64,000 bases of DNA from positions 682,001 to 746,000 of the forward strand of contig NZ_CP033917.1 in NCBI RefSeq assembly GCF_003815655.1, written 5' to 3'. This DNA is from Chryseobacterium sp. G0201 (GTDB lineage Bacteria; Bacteroidota; Bacteroidia; Flavobacteriales; Weeksellaceae). Both the position numbers and the translations under genes were made by a program. Shown piece after piece: positions 1-7,874 of the stretch. Each line of letters begins with the position of its first letter. Positions within the stretch are counted from its first letter, which is position 1. Below the pieces are notes generated by a model, which did no database searches, had not been told where the DNA came from, and saw nothing but the letters and a program-made list of their open reading frames with translations.

Positions 1-348
1 TTCTTCATTTAAATCAATTATTTCTAAACACTTTCCAATGTCGTCATAATCCTCTGAAGCATCTGCAATAACTAAATCCTTTACTTTTAAAAAATTTTCA
101 TTTGGTATTTTTTCTAATGAAATATCATCATTAATATATGGAACTAATTCATTTTCAATTTTAAACAATGAATTAAATTTTGAATGAATATCACCATAAT
201 GAATATTTTTTACAAGTCCATTTTCATAATTTAGCTTATCTCTTGATAAAGAATTTGTACTTCTGAAAGAATAAATTTCTTTAAAATATTTATGCTTCCA
301 ATCATCCCTAAACTCTTGAAATCTTAATTTTGGTTGAAGTGATTTCAT
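1..348 (-). CDS. hsdS: Type I restriction-modification specificity subunit HsdS, N-terminal part (cut by window edge)
   Basis: The 116 codons visible from the ATG at 348 stay open to the window edge, so only the N-terminus is present. The protein begins MKSLQPKLRFQEFRDDWKHK, and the P-K-L-R-F-x-E-F-x-x-x-W opening is typical of HsdS subunits, which choose the DNA target of a type I restriction enzyme and hold two HsdM copies. The rest would be the first target-recognition domain. The ATG lies one base after the hsdM stop codon (350-352), so the two are probably translationally coupled. The hsdR gene is not in view and may lie further left. Function is assigned from the N-terminal motif and from the position next to hsdM. 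Confidence 0.85.
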   Translation of the reverse strand, partial: MKSLQPKLRFQEFRDDWKHKYFKEIYSFRSTNSLSRDKLNYENGLVKNIHYGDIHSKFNSLFKIENELVPYINDDISLEKIPNENFLKVKDLVIADASEDYDDIGKCLEIIDLNEE

Positions 349-349
349 A

Positions 350-1942
350 TTAAAAAGGTGTTTTAATATTTAACTCTTTGCAAAATGTAGCAATTGTATT
401 GTCAACCTCTTTCATTTTAATTTTTACTGTTTGTAATTTATCTGCAATTGCATCAATATTAATTTCAATAGCTTCTTCAAATGTATTTACATAACGAGGA
501 ATGTTTAAATTATAATCGTTTGCTTTTACTTCTTCGAGTGTTGCAATGTTTGAATATTTTTCAATTACAGTTCTGTTTTGATAAGTAGCTATAATTTTAT
601 CAACGTCCTGTTCTCTTAAAACATTTTGATTTTTTACTTTTTCAAAATCGTTACTTGCATCAATGAATAAAATGTTTTCTGGAGTTTCTTTGCATTTTTT
701 TAAAACCAAAATACAGGTTGGAATACTTGTTCCATAAAATAAGTTAGAAGGCAAACCAATAATTGCATCAATGTAGTTTCTATCTTCGATTAAATATTTA
801 CGAATATGACCTTCAGCAGCACCGCGGAATAAAACACCGTGAGGAGCAATACAAGCCATAATTCCGTTATCATCTAGCTGGTGTACCATGTGTTGAATAA
901 AAGCAAAATCGGCTTTAGTTCCCGGTGCAAGTCTTCCGTATTGTGAAAATCTGTCATCATTAGAAAATAAAGGATTTGCAGACCACTTGGCAGAAAATGG
1001 AGGATTAGCTACAATAGCATCAAATTTAAAATCTAAGTGTTGTGGTTTTTCAAGCGTGTCTTCATTTTTAATATCGAATTTATGATAATTGACATCGTGC
1101 AAAATCATATTCATTCGAGCCAAGTTGTATGTTGTACGGTTTTGTTCTTGTCCGTAGAAATGCCCTACTTCTTCAACTTCTCTAGCTACACGAAGCAACA
1201 ACGAACCACTACCACATGTTGGATCATAAACAGATTTTAATTTGTTTTTACGGGTAGTTACAATTTTAGCTAAAACAGTGGATACTTGTTGCGGTGTATA
1301 AAATTCTCCTGCTTTTTGTCCTGCACCTGCTGCAAATTGTCCTATTAAATATTCATATGCATCACCCAAAACATCACCATCAGTATTGTCTAGATCGAAA
1401 TCAATTTCATCTAATGCAGTTAAGATTTTAACAATAACATCGTTTCTGTCTTTTGTCGTTCTTCCAATTTTAGTTGAGTTTAAATCTATATCATAAAATA
1501 AATTATCAAAGTCGTCTTGGCTCTCCGAACCCATTGTACTTTTTTCGATACTATTTAAAACATTGGCTAAATCTTCTAAAATGAATGTGCTTTGTATTTG
1601 CTCTTCATCATCTTCATTAATAACCTTTGCATTACCTTTTTTAGCAAGATTTGTAAATAGTTCTGATGGCTTTAAGAAATAACCTAATGCGTCAACAGTT
1701 GCCTCTTTTAAGGCTTCTAAAATAACTTTTCCGTCCGTGCTGTTTTCGTCTATTTCACTAAATACTAATCCATCTGGTTTTAGGAATTCATTTGCCTTTC
1801 TTTCTAATTTCTCTGAAAGGTATTTGTAGAATATAAAACCAAGGATATAATCTTGAAATTGATTCGCGGAAATTTTACCTCTTAATATATTGGCTATTGC
1901 CCATAATTGGGTTTCTAGAAGTTTCTTTTGTTCGTCTGACAT
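350..1942 (-). CDS. hsdM: Type I restriction-modification DNA adenine methyltransferase HsdM
   Basis: This 530-residue protein has the usual HsdM layout. A helical N-terminal HsdM_N domain (about residues 8-160) contains W-A-I-A-N-I-L-R-G. It is followed by an N6-adenine methyltransferase domain with GEFYTP (212-217), the SAM-binding motif DPTCGSGSLL (240-249) and the catalytic motif NPPF (313-316). The protein methylates adenine in the site chosen by HsdS and is a core part of the restriction complex. Length and motifs are intact, so it looks functional. It is the first gene of a leftward hsdM-hsdS unit; the 269 bases before it hold no other gene. It lies on a mobile element with a tyrosine integrase, so it is probably cargo acquired by transfer. 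Confidence 0.95.
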   Translation of the reverse strand: MSDEQKKLLETQLWAIANILRGKISANQFQDYILGFIFYKYLSEKLERKANEFLKPDGLVFSEIDENSTDGKVILEALKEATVDALGYFLKPSELFTNLAKKGNAKVINEDDEEQIQSTFILEDLANVLNSIEKSTMGSESQDDFDNLFYDIDLNSTKIGRTTKDRNDVIVKILTALDEIDFDLDNTDGDVLGDAYEYLIGQFAAGAGQKAGEFYTPQQVSTVLAKIVTTRKNKLKSVYDPTCGSGSLLLRVAREVEEVGHFYGQEQNRTTYNLARMNMILHDVNYHKFDIKNEDTLEKPQHLDFKFDAIVANPPFSAKWSANPLFSNDDRFSQYGRLAPGTKADFAFIQHMVHQLDDNGIMACIAPHGVLFRGAAEGHIRKYLIEDRNYIDAIIGLPSNLFYGTSIPTCILVLKKCKETPENILFIDASNDFEKVKNQNVLREQDVDKIIATYQNRTVIEKYSNIATLEEVKANDYNLNIPRYVNTFEEAIEINIDAIADKLQTVKIKMKEVDNTIATFCKELNIKTPF

Positions 1943-2211
1943 TACTAACTTTTCATTATTTTGGTAAATATATAATTTAAAAATATTTTTTATTTATTGT
2001 TTTTTTCTTTTTTTGATTGCGCTCTCAAATGCACGACACCTTATTATTGAATATAATCAAGGTAAGAATGATTTCAATCAAAAATTCAACCCCCCTCTTC
2101 TTTTGATAGTGGAATTTTATATATTACAAGATTGTCCCAGTTGAATGCCATTCTTTTAATAGTATGGTGCAAATTGTCAGTTTATCTCTTTTGGAACATT
2201 TGCTTAAACTA

Positions 2212-3162
2212 TTATTCCAACCTGTGTATAATGGTTTTCTGTGGAAAATACGCACCACTTGACCAGTTTAAAATTTTGTCAATAATTTGAATTTTTATTT
2301 GAAGGTGGGGATTGTTTTTAGTCTTCAGGATTTTATAATATTTTTCCTTGTATCTGGCAAATTTATTACGATTGGCTTCCTGCTTCAAATCGTCCCAAAA
2401 CTCAACTTTTCTACTTTTACTAATAAACTGCACCTCCTCTGTTTTTAAGTTACTAAAATCAGGTGAATTGTTTATTATTAAAACATTTTCCCATTCGCTT
2501 AAAATTTTCTGTGCTAAGATTGCGTATGTTTCAATTTTCAATAAATCTGAAACGGTCTTGATTCCATATTTATTAATATTTGCACTTTTCTTACTTTTAA
2601 CTTCAAACCGAAAAGTATCTTGGTTAATACCATACTCCGGAAATTCCGAAAATTGTAATCCTTTTGCATATGCTTTTATTTGTTTGTAGTTCGTCGCATG
2701 TGTAATTTTAAAATATTTATTCTTAGATTCGGGAATCATAAAGACTGTCTTTTTATAGAAATACAATCCGTTGACAAGGGTTTTAACATCAATATCAGGA
2801 GTAAGATTTAAACCAAACTCAATATTTACCACTTTCAGAATATTGTATTCGTGGGGTTCTATTTTTAAATAAGTCAGAATATCTAAAACGGTTTTAATAC
2901 AATTGTCAGGCGTTAAATCATTACCATTATGGTGGTATTGGTTATAATGATAATGTGGGCTTATTGAAATTTCCAAGTGATGAAAACCGACTAATCCACC
3001 ATTTTCAAAGCTCTTTCTAAAATCCAATCTCATCAATTTACCATACTTACAAAAACCAATATAATTATTATTACGGTGTTTGTATTTTTCAAACCCTTGA
3101 ACTTTTGCAAGTCTTTGGATAATGCCCTGATCTGTGGTACTTAGCTTAAGATTATCTAACAT
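2212..3162 (-). CDS. Probable phage/plasmid replication initiator-like (Rep) protein
   Basis: This 316-residue protein is not confidently recognised. Residues about 60-85 read F-H-H-L-E-I-S-I-S-P-H-Y-H-Y-N-Q-Y-H-H-N-G-N-D, which resembles the conserved segment of gene II/X-type replication proteins, where a His-hydrophobic-His motif binds metal. A later N-I-E-F-G-L-N stretch (about 112-118) and the opening M-L-D-N-L-K-L also fit that family. It lies between the restriction genes and the excisionase-like gene of an integrative element, where a Rep-like gene is common. If correct, it would nick and start replication of the excised element. There is no signal peptide or membrane segment. An element-specific hypothetical protein is the alternative. 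Confidence 0.4.
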   Translation of the reverse strand: MLDNLKLSTTDQGIIQRLAKVQGFEKYKHRNNNYIGFCKYGKLMRLDFRKSFENGGLVGFHHLEISISPHYHYNQYHHNGNDLTPDNCIKTVLDILTYLKIEPHEYNILKVVNIEFGLNLTPDIDVKTLVNGLYFYKKTVFMIPESKNKYFKITHATNYKQIKAYAKGLQFSEFPEYGINQDTFRFEVKSKKSANINKYGIKTVSDLLKIETYAILAQKILSEWENVLIINNSPDFSNLKTEEVQFISKSRKVEFWDDLKQEANRNKFARYKEKYYKILKTKNNPHLQIKIQIIDKILNWSSGAYFPQKTIIHRLE

Positions 3163-3210
3163 TCAATATCTTTGTTATTGTATGGTTGCCACTATAACAT
3201 ATTTGAATAC

Positions 3211-3236
3211 AAAGAGAGCTGTTAAAGGCTCTCTTT
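3211..3236 (-). terminator. Hairpin at the end of the HTH/micro-ORF transcript
   Basis: A 9-bp perfect stem (AAAGAGAGC at 3211-3219, GCTCTCTTT at 3228-3236) surrounds an 8-base loop. On the minus strand it follows the HTH gene and its small partner, and the stop codon of the micro-ORF (3222-3224) lies in the loop. The downstream U-run is short, so termination is probable but not certain. Confidence 0.55.
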
Positions 3237-3374
3237 TTTATATTCAAAAAGTTCTGAAGTGATATTGCCTAAATAATCTATTAGCCCATAATCATAAACA
3301 ATACAAAAAACGACATCAAAAGGCAAACTACATTCTTTTGATATTTCTAAAAGTTCTGATATAAAAGATTCCAT
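3222..3374 (-). CDS. 50-residue acidic micro-ORF coupled to the HTH gene
   Basis: An ATG at 3374 opens 50 codons ending in TAA at 3222-3224. The start lies two bases after the stop of the helix-turn-helix gene, and the frame runs to a terminator hairpin. The product is acidic at the start (MESFISELLEISKE), hydrophobic in the middle (V-V-F-C-I-V-Y) and has no recognised domain. The very tight spacing argues that it is translated, perhaps as a small partner or antagonist of the HTH protein. That role is inference. Low sequence complexity leaves a real chance that the frame is accidental. Confidence 0.45.
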   Translation of the reverse strand: MESFISELLEISKECSLPFDVVFCIVYDYGLIDYLGNITSELFEYKKESL

Positions 3375-3376
3375 TA

Positions 3377-3661
3377 TTAACTCAATTTATTTTGATTAAT
3401 AATCTGATCTACTTCATTTCGTTTGAAGTACACACGGTTGCCAAATCCGTAACTTGGAATCATCTTGTCCTTTCTCCATCTGTGGAGTGTTGATAAATCG
3501 ATTTTTAAGAGTTTACAGACTTCCGAACGTGTTAGATATTCGGTGGGTTGGATGGGTTGGAATTTGGCAGATAGTTGTACCGTTAGTTCAGGAATCAAAG
3601 AATTTTTTAATTCTGTGATCAGGTCGGTCGGGTTTGTGCCGATAAATTGAATTTGTGTCAT
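3377..3661 (-). CDS. Excisionase-like helix-turn-helix DNA-binding protein
   Basis: This 94-residue protein has a C-terminal HTH_17/MerR-like winged helix (about residues 42-90: Y-L-T-R-S-E-V-C-K-L-L-K-I-D-L-S-T-L-H-R-W-R-K-D-K, then an R-V-Y-F-K-R-N-E-V wing). Such proteins are often element regulators or recombination directionality factors. The N-terminal 40 residues are unlike the HTH and may serve for oligomerisation. The gene starts inside a perfect 13-bp inverted repeat that also overlaps its -7 promoter box, which suggests autoregulation. It lies two genes before the integrase on the same strand, and a 50-residue ORF follows within two bases. Confidence 0.85.
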   Translation of the reverse strand: MTQIQFIGTNPTDLITELKNSLIPELTVQLSAKFQPIQPTEYLTRSEVCKLLKIDLSTLHRWRKDKMIPSYGFGNRVYFKRNEVDQIINQNKLS

Positions 3662-3694
3662 AATGATAATTTTACCTTGTTATTATGACACAAA
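3652..3694. promoter_or_regulatory. Perfect 13-bp inverted repeat over the HTH gene start (candidate operator)
   Basis: TTTGTGTCATAAT (3652-3664) and its exact reverse complement (3682-3694) are separated by 17 bases. The proximal arm covers the start codon of the HTH gene (3659-3661) and the distal arm overlaps its -7 box (3691-3698). Either a repressor dimer or tetramer binds here, or the mRNA folds over its own start codon. Confidence 0.6.
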
Positions 3695-3698
3695 ATTA
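3691..3698 (-). promoter_or_regulatory. -7 promoter element of the HTH gene
   Basis: On the minus strand this reads TAATTTTG, an exact match to the Bacteroidota TAnnTTTG box, about 30 bases before the HTH start codon. Confidence 0.55.
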
Positions 3699-3766
3699 TA
3701 GGTATTGAAAACTGAGGGAGTGCAAAAGCACTCCCATTTCACTCCCGTATGATATTGCAATATGTT

Positions 3767-4708
3767 TTAATCAGTATTAGAAATAAGCCTTTTCATTTCT
3801 TCAAGATATTGATAAGAGGTATATTTCTCGATTTGGTAATTAGGTGATTTTGATTTTAAGTTGAGTCTATTTTTATAAACAAATTCTTTTGGGTCAGCAT
3901 CCAATAAAATTCCTGTAATTTCATTTGCTTTTGCTTCGCCAAGAGTTGTAAATATAGGCAGATCGAAAAAACCTAGTTCCTGTAACAAAGCTAATTTTTG
4001 AGGATTCTTATATTTTATTTTTAATATGTTTTCCTTTTTTTTAGAGGCTTGGAGAGATTCAGCTCTATTTATTAAGAATTTGGCGATCTTATGATATTCA
4101 ATATATTCATTCTTGATAAATCTAGAATAATCAAATTTAATAGACTTGTTTTCTATATAAGCATAACTATGAAGAAATTTACGAGATAAATCGGTTAAGT
4201 AAAGTTCTGAATTAATACTCATCATTCTTTCTAAAAGTATTTTTAATACTTCATTTGTTATTTTTTCATAATGAACTATATATACATTATTTCCTTTATG
4301 CGTAACCGTCTCATCCCAATTAATTAATTGAGGTGGAAATAAAAATATTTTCCTTTTATAACATCTTAAAATATAATTTTTGATAGCTTCTCGTAATATA
4401 TTACTCAAATTTAAAGTGTCAAATTGTACATCTATAAATGTTCCATATTTCCTTTCAGATAATGTAAATTTAAAATCCAACGGATGAACTTTATATTTAT
4501 CATATTTATTAAATAAATTTTCCCCTATAAATGCATATTCATCTTCAGTGGGATTATATTTTAAGTATTCTTTTAAATTTTTCGAATATTCATTTTTGAA
4601 ACTATCAAAATTATCATATAAAGGAATATGGTAATCATCCATATTATTAAGATTTAATAAGTTATTTAGCTTTGTCTGATTGTATTTTTTAACAAATATT
4701 TTTTTCAT
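3767..4708 (-). CDS. Element-borne protein of unknown function (313 residues)
   Basis: I do not recognise this gene. It encodes a lysine-, asparagine- and tyrosine-rich soluble protein without signal peptide or membrane helix. The C-terminal part (about residues 235-300) contains K-L-A-L-L-Q-E-L-G-F-F-D-L-P followed by a helical segment and I-L-L-D-A-D-P, which looks like a compact helical domain. It lies between the integrase and the HTH gene on the same strand, with 79 bases before it to the integrase stop, so it is probably part of the element. Base composition is even more AT-rich than the flanking chromosomal genes, in keeping with transfer. Confidence 0.55.
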   Translation of the reverse strand: MKKIFVKKYNQTKLNNLLNLNNMDDYHIPLYDNFDSFKNEYSKNLKEYLKYNPTEDEYAFIGENLFNKYDKYKVHPLDFKFTLSERKYGTFIDVQFDTLNLSNILREAIKNYILRCYKRKIFLFPPQLINWDETVTHKGNNVYIVHYEKITNEVLKILLERMMSINSELYLTDLSRKFLHSYAYIENKSIKFDYSRFIKNEYIEYHKIAKFLINRAESLQASKKKENILKIKYKNPQKLALLQELGFFDLPIFTTLGEAKANEITGILLDADPKEFVYKNRLNLKSKSPNYQIEKYTSYQYLEEMKRLISNTD

Positions 4709-4787
4709 GATTATGTATTCTAAGTCTAATAATAATTTTTGCTATGTAAGATTATATAGAATTTTTTTTGAAAAATACGCTGATAAA

Positions 4788-6083
4788 TTATGATGTCTTT
4801 TGCTTTTCTGACAATTCTTTAAAAGTCTGAGCCGTTTGCATAGCCCAATCATCCGCAGTCTTACCGATATAGTTTAAAAACATAGATTCTGTTTTATGAC
4901 CTGTAATACTCATAAGCTGAGGTGTAGTAAACAATTTATTTCCATAAAAGTTTGTAGCAAATGAACGTCTACAAACATGAGACGAAACTAAATTACATTT
5001 TTCAGTTTCTACAATTTCATTCTTTTTGGTAATTTCATTGTAAACTTTCCCTTTTACAATTTCATGAATACCTGCCAATTCACATACTTTCTTTATATGT
5101 TTGTTAAATAAAGTAGAATTTGAATCAGGATTATCAGCAAATATTGGAGGAAAATCACCATTATATTTATTTAAAATAGTTTCAACTTCATGATGTAAAG
5201 GAATAACAACTTTCTCTCCTGTTTTTTGTTGTGTAATTTCAATGAATCTAAATGAATTCCCTCCAGAATCTGTTTTAGTATATATCATTCTTTTTGTCAT
5301 TCTAAGCAAGTCACTAGCTCTTTGTCCTAAATAACATCCTAACACTAACCAATCACTAGCAATCCTCCAATCTGTATTTAAAGTAATAATATCTTTTACT
5401 TTTTCAATTTCATTTAAAGACAGAAATACTTTATGCTCACTATTAGTCGTTCCAGTACTAAACCCTGCTATTTGATGATTGATCTGCTTTCCATTATTTC
5501 TTGCATCAAAAAGTACAGTTTTAAAGTTTTTAATAAATCTTGTTGCCGTAGTATCTAATAGATTACATTCGACAATAAGATAGTTTTTAAATTCTAATAA
5601 AACCTTCGCACTGATTTCTTCAATCAAATATTTTTTTTTCTTATTCTTTTGATAATCTGTAAATCTATCTTTTAAGTTATTATACTTCCCAATAGTACTG
5701 TTGGTATTAGAAGCGATGCTTTTTTTGAAAGATATAAAGTTTGAAAGATAAATTAAGAGAATACTATCATCCATTTTTTCATCAATACGATTATAAAAAG
5801 AATTTATTTTTTCCTCTAACCATTCTTTACAAAATATAATTCCTTTTGCATAATCTGAGTTATAACTTTTCATTACAAAAGTTTCTAATTCATTAAGCTC
5901 TAAAGCTAAATTTTTAAATTCCGGAAGTTTTTGAATTGGTCTTGCTGTCTTGCTACTCCAAAATGCTGGATTAATTGTTTTACCTGTTTTAGCTTGAAAA
6001 ACTTTTTCTCTACTTAATGAAAAGCGTAAATATATTTGAGCATTATCTGAATTATGCAATACGCGAAATTTAACTGTTGCCAT
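4788..6083 (-). CDS. Tyrosine-type site-specific recombinase (integrase)
   Basis: The open frame extends to 6128, but the better start is the ATG at 6083 (MATVKFRVLHNSD). A -7 promoter box lies at 6104-6111, so the mRNA would begin downstream of the upstream ATG. The 431-residue protein has the Bacteroidota layout: an arm-binding N-terminal domain (to about 80), a SAM-like core-binding domain (about 100-210) and a catalytic domain. The active site is complete: Arg255 in G-Q-R-A-S-D, Lys287, His369-x-x-Arg372, His396 in TGH and Tyr405. It integrates and excises the element by cutting att sites. Its position as the last gene before a gene-free stretch suggests that the attachment site is near 6,200-6,300. 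Confidence 0.93.
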   Translation of the reverse strand: MATVKFRVLHNSDNAQIYLRFSLSREKVFQAKTGKTINPAFWSSKTARPIQKLPEFKNLALELNELETFVMKSYNSDYAKGIIFCKEWLEEKINSFYNRIDEKMDDSILLIYLSNFISFKKSIASNTNSTIGKYNNLKDRFTDYQKNKKKKYLIEEISAKVLLEFKNYLIVECNLLDTTATRFIKNFKTVLFDARNNGKQINHQIAGFSTGTTNSEHKVFLSLNEIEKVKDIITLNTDWRIASDWLVLGCYLGQRASDLLRMTKRMIYTKTDSGGNSFRFIEITQQKTGEKVVIPLHHEVETILNKYNGDFPPIFADNPDSNSTLFNKHIKKVCELAGIHEIVKGKVYNEITKKNEIVETEKCNLVSSHVCRRSFATNFYGNKLFTTPQLMSITGHKTESMFLNYIGKTADDWAMQTAQTFKELSEKQKTS

Positions 6084-6103
6084 CAATTGTATTTTTAATA
6101 ATT

Positions 6104-6111
6104 CAAATATA
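6104..6111 (-). promoter_or_regulatory. -7 promoter element of the integrase
   Basis: On the minus strand this reads TATATTTG (exact TAnnTTTG), with a TTG 21 bases further upstream (6133-6135). It supports the start at 6083. Two direct copies of CAACCATAT (6122-6130 and 6133-6141) overlap the upstream part. Confidence 0.6.
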
Positions 6112-6649
6112 CAAATTATTCCAACCATATTTCAACCATATTGAAATCTATTGAATCTTATTGCAATTTAAAAACACTATAAACAACTATAAATAAAACA
6201 TATAACGTAGCATATACAATCTTACCATTGCTTTAAAATTCAATATTCAGGTACGCTAGGTACCTCAAAAACCTCTAATCGATTGATTAGAGGTTTTTTT
6301 ATTTTATACACTGCAAATAAATGTAACCTTTAACATGTCTCCTTATTTTACTATACAAATAATAATTGTTTGAAGGAAATATAAAAATTACAGCTAAATA
6401 TTTTCATTTCACCTACGGCAAAGTTTTCAGCATTTTTAAAATATCATTATAAAGATTTCATGGAATTATTTTTAATTCTATTACTTAATTATGGAAAAAA
6501 GTTTAAAATAAATCAATAAACGCTTACAATTCAACAATTAAAATATATAATCCATAAAATAAATCCAAACAGCATTATTAACTATAAAATATTAAATTAT
6601 TTACAAATAAACATTGATTTAAATCATGATTTTAAATTAATTTAATTAA
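6112..6649. other. Gene-free stretch holding the probable right end of the integrated element
   Basis: No coding frame is seen between the integrase and the glycosyltransferase gene. It holds the integrase promoter region, a small inverted repeat GGTAC-gctag-GTACC (6250-6264), an orphan plus-strand terminator (6270-6302) and about 300 bases of very AT-rich DNA. The element boundary is placed here by inference; no second att copy is in the window. Confidence 0.5.
6270..6302 (+). terminator. Strong orphan terminator next to the element end
   Basis: An 11-bp perfect stem (AACCTCTAATC 6270-6280, GATTAGAGGTT 6285-6295) with a GATT loop is followed by a T-run. No plus-strand gene precedes it in the window, so it probably belonged to a chromosomal gene now separated from it by the inserted element. 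Confidence 0.75.
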
Positions 6650-6657
6650 TAAATTTG
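6650..6657 (+). promoter_or_regulatory. -7 promoter element of the glycosyltransferase gene
   Basis: TAAATTTG, an exact TAnnTTTG match, lies 25 bases before the start codon at 6683. Confidence 0.6.
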
Positions 6658-6682
6658 AAAAAGAATTATAATTCACTCAAAT

Positions 6683-7510
6683 ATGAATAAAATATCTATT
6701 CTTATTGCAAATTATAACAACGGAAAATATTTTCTTGAATGCTATAATTCAATTATTGGTCAAACATATCAAAATTGGGAGGTTATAATTGTAGATGACG
6801 CATCAACTGATAACTCTGTTGAAATAATTAAGAGCATCATAGGTAATGACAACCGTTTTAAACTATATCAAAACCCATTAAACAAAGGTTGCGGCTACAC
6901 TAAAAGAGAATGCATGAAGTATGCAACAGGAGAAATATGTGCATATCTGGATCCTGATGATGCACTTTATCCTAGAGCTTTGGAAGAATCTGCCGAAGAA
7001 TATTTATTTAACAATAAAATTGTTGCTACTTATTCGAAAATGATGATGTGTGACGAACACTTGAATCCTCAGAAAACTTTTAGTGCCACAAAAAGAATTT
7101 TTAATGACATCTATTTTTTTAATTGTCCTATACAGTTTGCTCATTTTTTCACTTTCAAGAGAGAAGTATATTTTAAAACAAAAGGAATTAATCCTGAATT
7201 GAAAAGTGCAGTAGATCAGGATCTATATCTTAAAATTCTTGAATTAGGAAATGTATCATTTATTAATGAAAATCTTTATAAGTACAGACTTCATGCGGAT
7301 GGAATTTCTCAACACAATTCAAAGCAAGATGCAAAGGATTCTTTTGCAAAAGTGATTCATGAAGCCATGAAACGAAGAGGAATTAAAAAAATTCACGGTA
7401 AAAACGTTCCAGATCAATTTACTAACGCAGACGAGATCTATAAACTTCTAGAGTATCAGACAGAGCCTTTATTTAGGATAAGAAATAAACTCAATATAGC
7501 ATTCATGTAG
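6683..7510 (+). CDS. Family 2 glycosyltransferase
   Basis: This 275-residue protein has a GT-A fold of family 2. The N-terminus reads I-S-I-L-I-A-N-Y-N-N with the nucleotide-binding V-D-D-A-S-T-D (38-44), and the metal/nucleotide-sugar DxD-like motif is L-D-P-D-D (89-93). A later D-Q-D-L-Y-L-K segment fits the catalytic-base region. There is no membrane helix, so it acts at the cytoplasmic face on an unknown acceptor, probably for surface polysaccharide. It stands alone, with its own promoter, just outside the integrated element. Donor and acceptor cannot be read from sequence. Confidence 0.88.
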   Translation: MNKISILIANYNNGKYFLECYNSIIGQTYQNWEVIIVDDASTDNSVEIIKSIIGNDNRFKLYQNPLNKGCGYTKRECMKYATGEICAYLDPDDALYPRALEESAEEYLFNNKIVATYSKMMMCDEHLNPQKTFSATKRIFNDIYFFNCPIQFAHFFTFKREVYFKTKGINPELKSAVDQDLYLKILELGNVSFINENLYKYRLHADGISQHNSKQDAKDSFAKVIHEAMKRRGIKKIHGKNVPDQFTNADEIYKLLEYQTEPLFRIRNKLNIAFM

Positions 7511-7874
7511 ATTCTAAAAACCGATGAAAATATTTGTTACAAAACAAATTTTGACTGTATTACTTATTCCCAATCTTTATAATTCCTTTATTAATATTCA
7601 TTAAAAAGGTCTCCCTTGCGGGAGACCGTAAAAACACAAATGATGAAAAAAATCTATCCGGAAATGAAAACCCGAATAGAATATCGTAAAAAGTAATTTG
7701 CATTACTTTATTAGTCTTTTTTAATTATAAATCTATAATAAAAAGGTTTTATCTTAAAATCCTAATTCAGTACCTAGTTCACATATAAGCGAATAAAAAT
7801 TACTTATAGACAACATTTTATAAAAAATATTTACAAACTAAGATTTTACCATTGCAAATATAAACTAATTTTTA
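7511..7874. other. Intergenic stretch with two hairpins and a tiny ORF
   Basis: Between the glycosyltransferase and the lipoprotein gene there is no long frame. It holds a strong hairpin (7608-7627), an 18-codon plus-strand ORF (7640-7696) and a second weaker hairpin (7690-7709) followed by a T-run at 7715-7722. The remainder is AT-rich with no visible signal. Confidence 0.5.
7602..7627 (-). terminator. Hairpin terminator, probably for the minus-strand lipoprotein transcript
   Basis: An 8-bp GC-rich perfect stem (GGTCTCCC 7608-7615, GGGAGACC 7620-7627) is followed on the minus strand by TTTTT (7603-7607). The only upstream minus-strand gene is the lipoprotein at 7875-8324, about 250 bases away. 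Confidence 0.6.

Noticed and set aside
6240..6265. Possible 3' end of a tRNA or tmRNA gene before the orphan terminator
   Set aside because: No T-loop consensus, stem or CCA end can be fitted, so an RNA-gene att site is not claimed.
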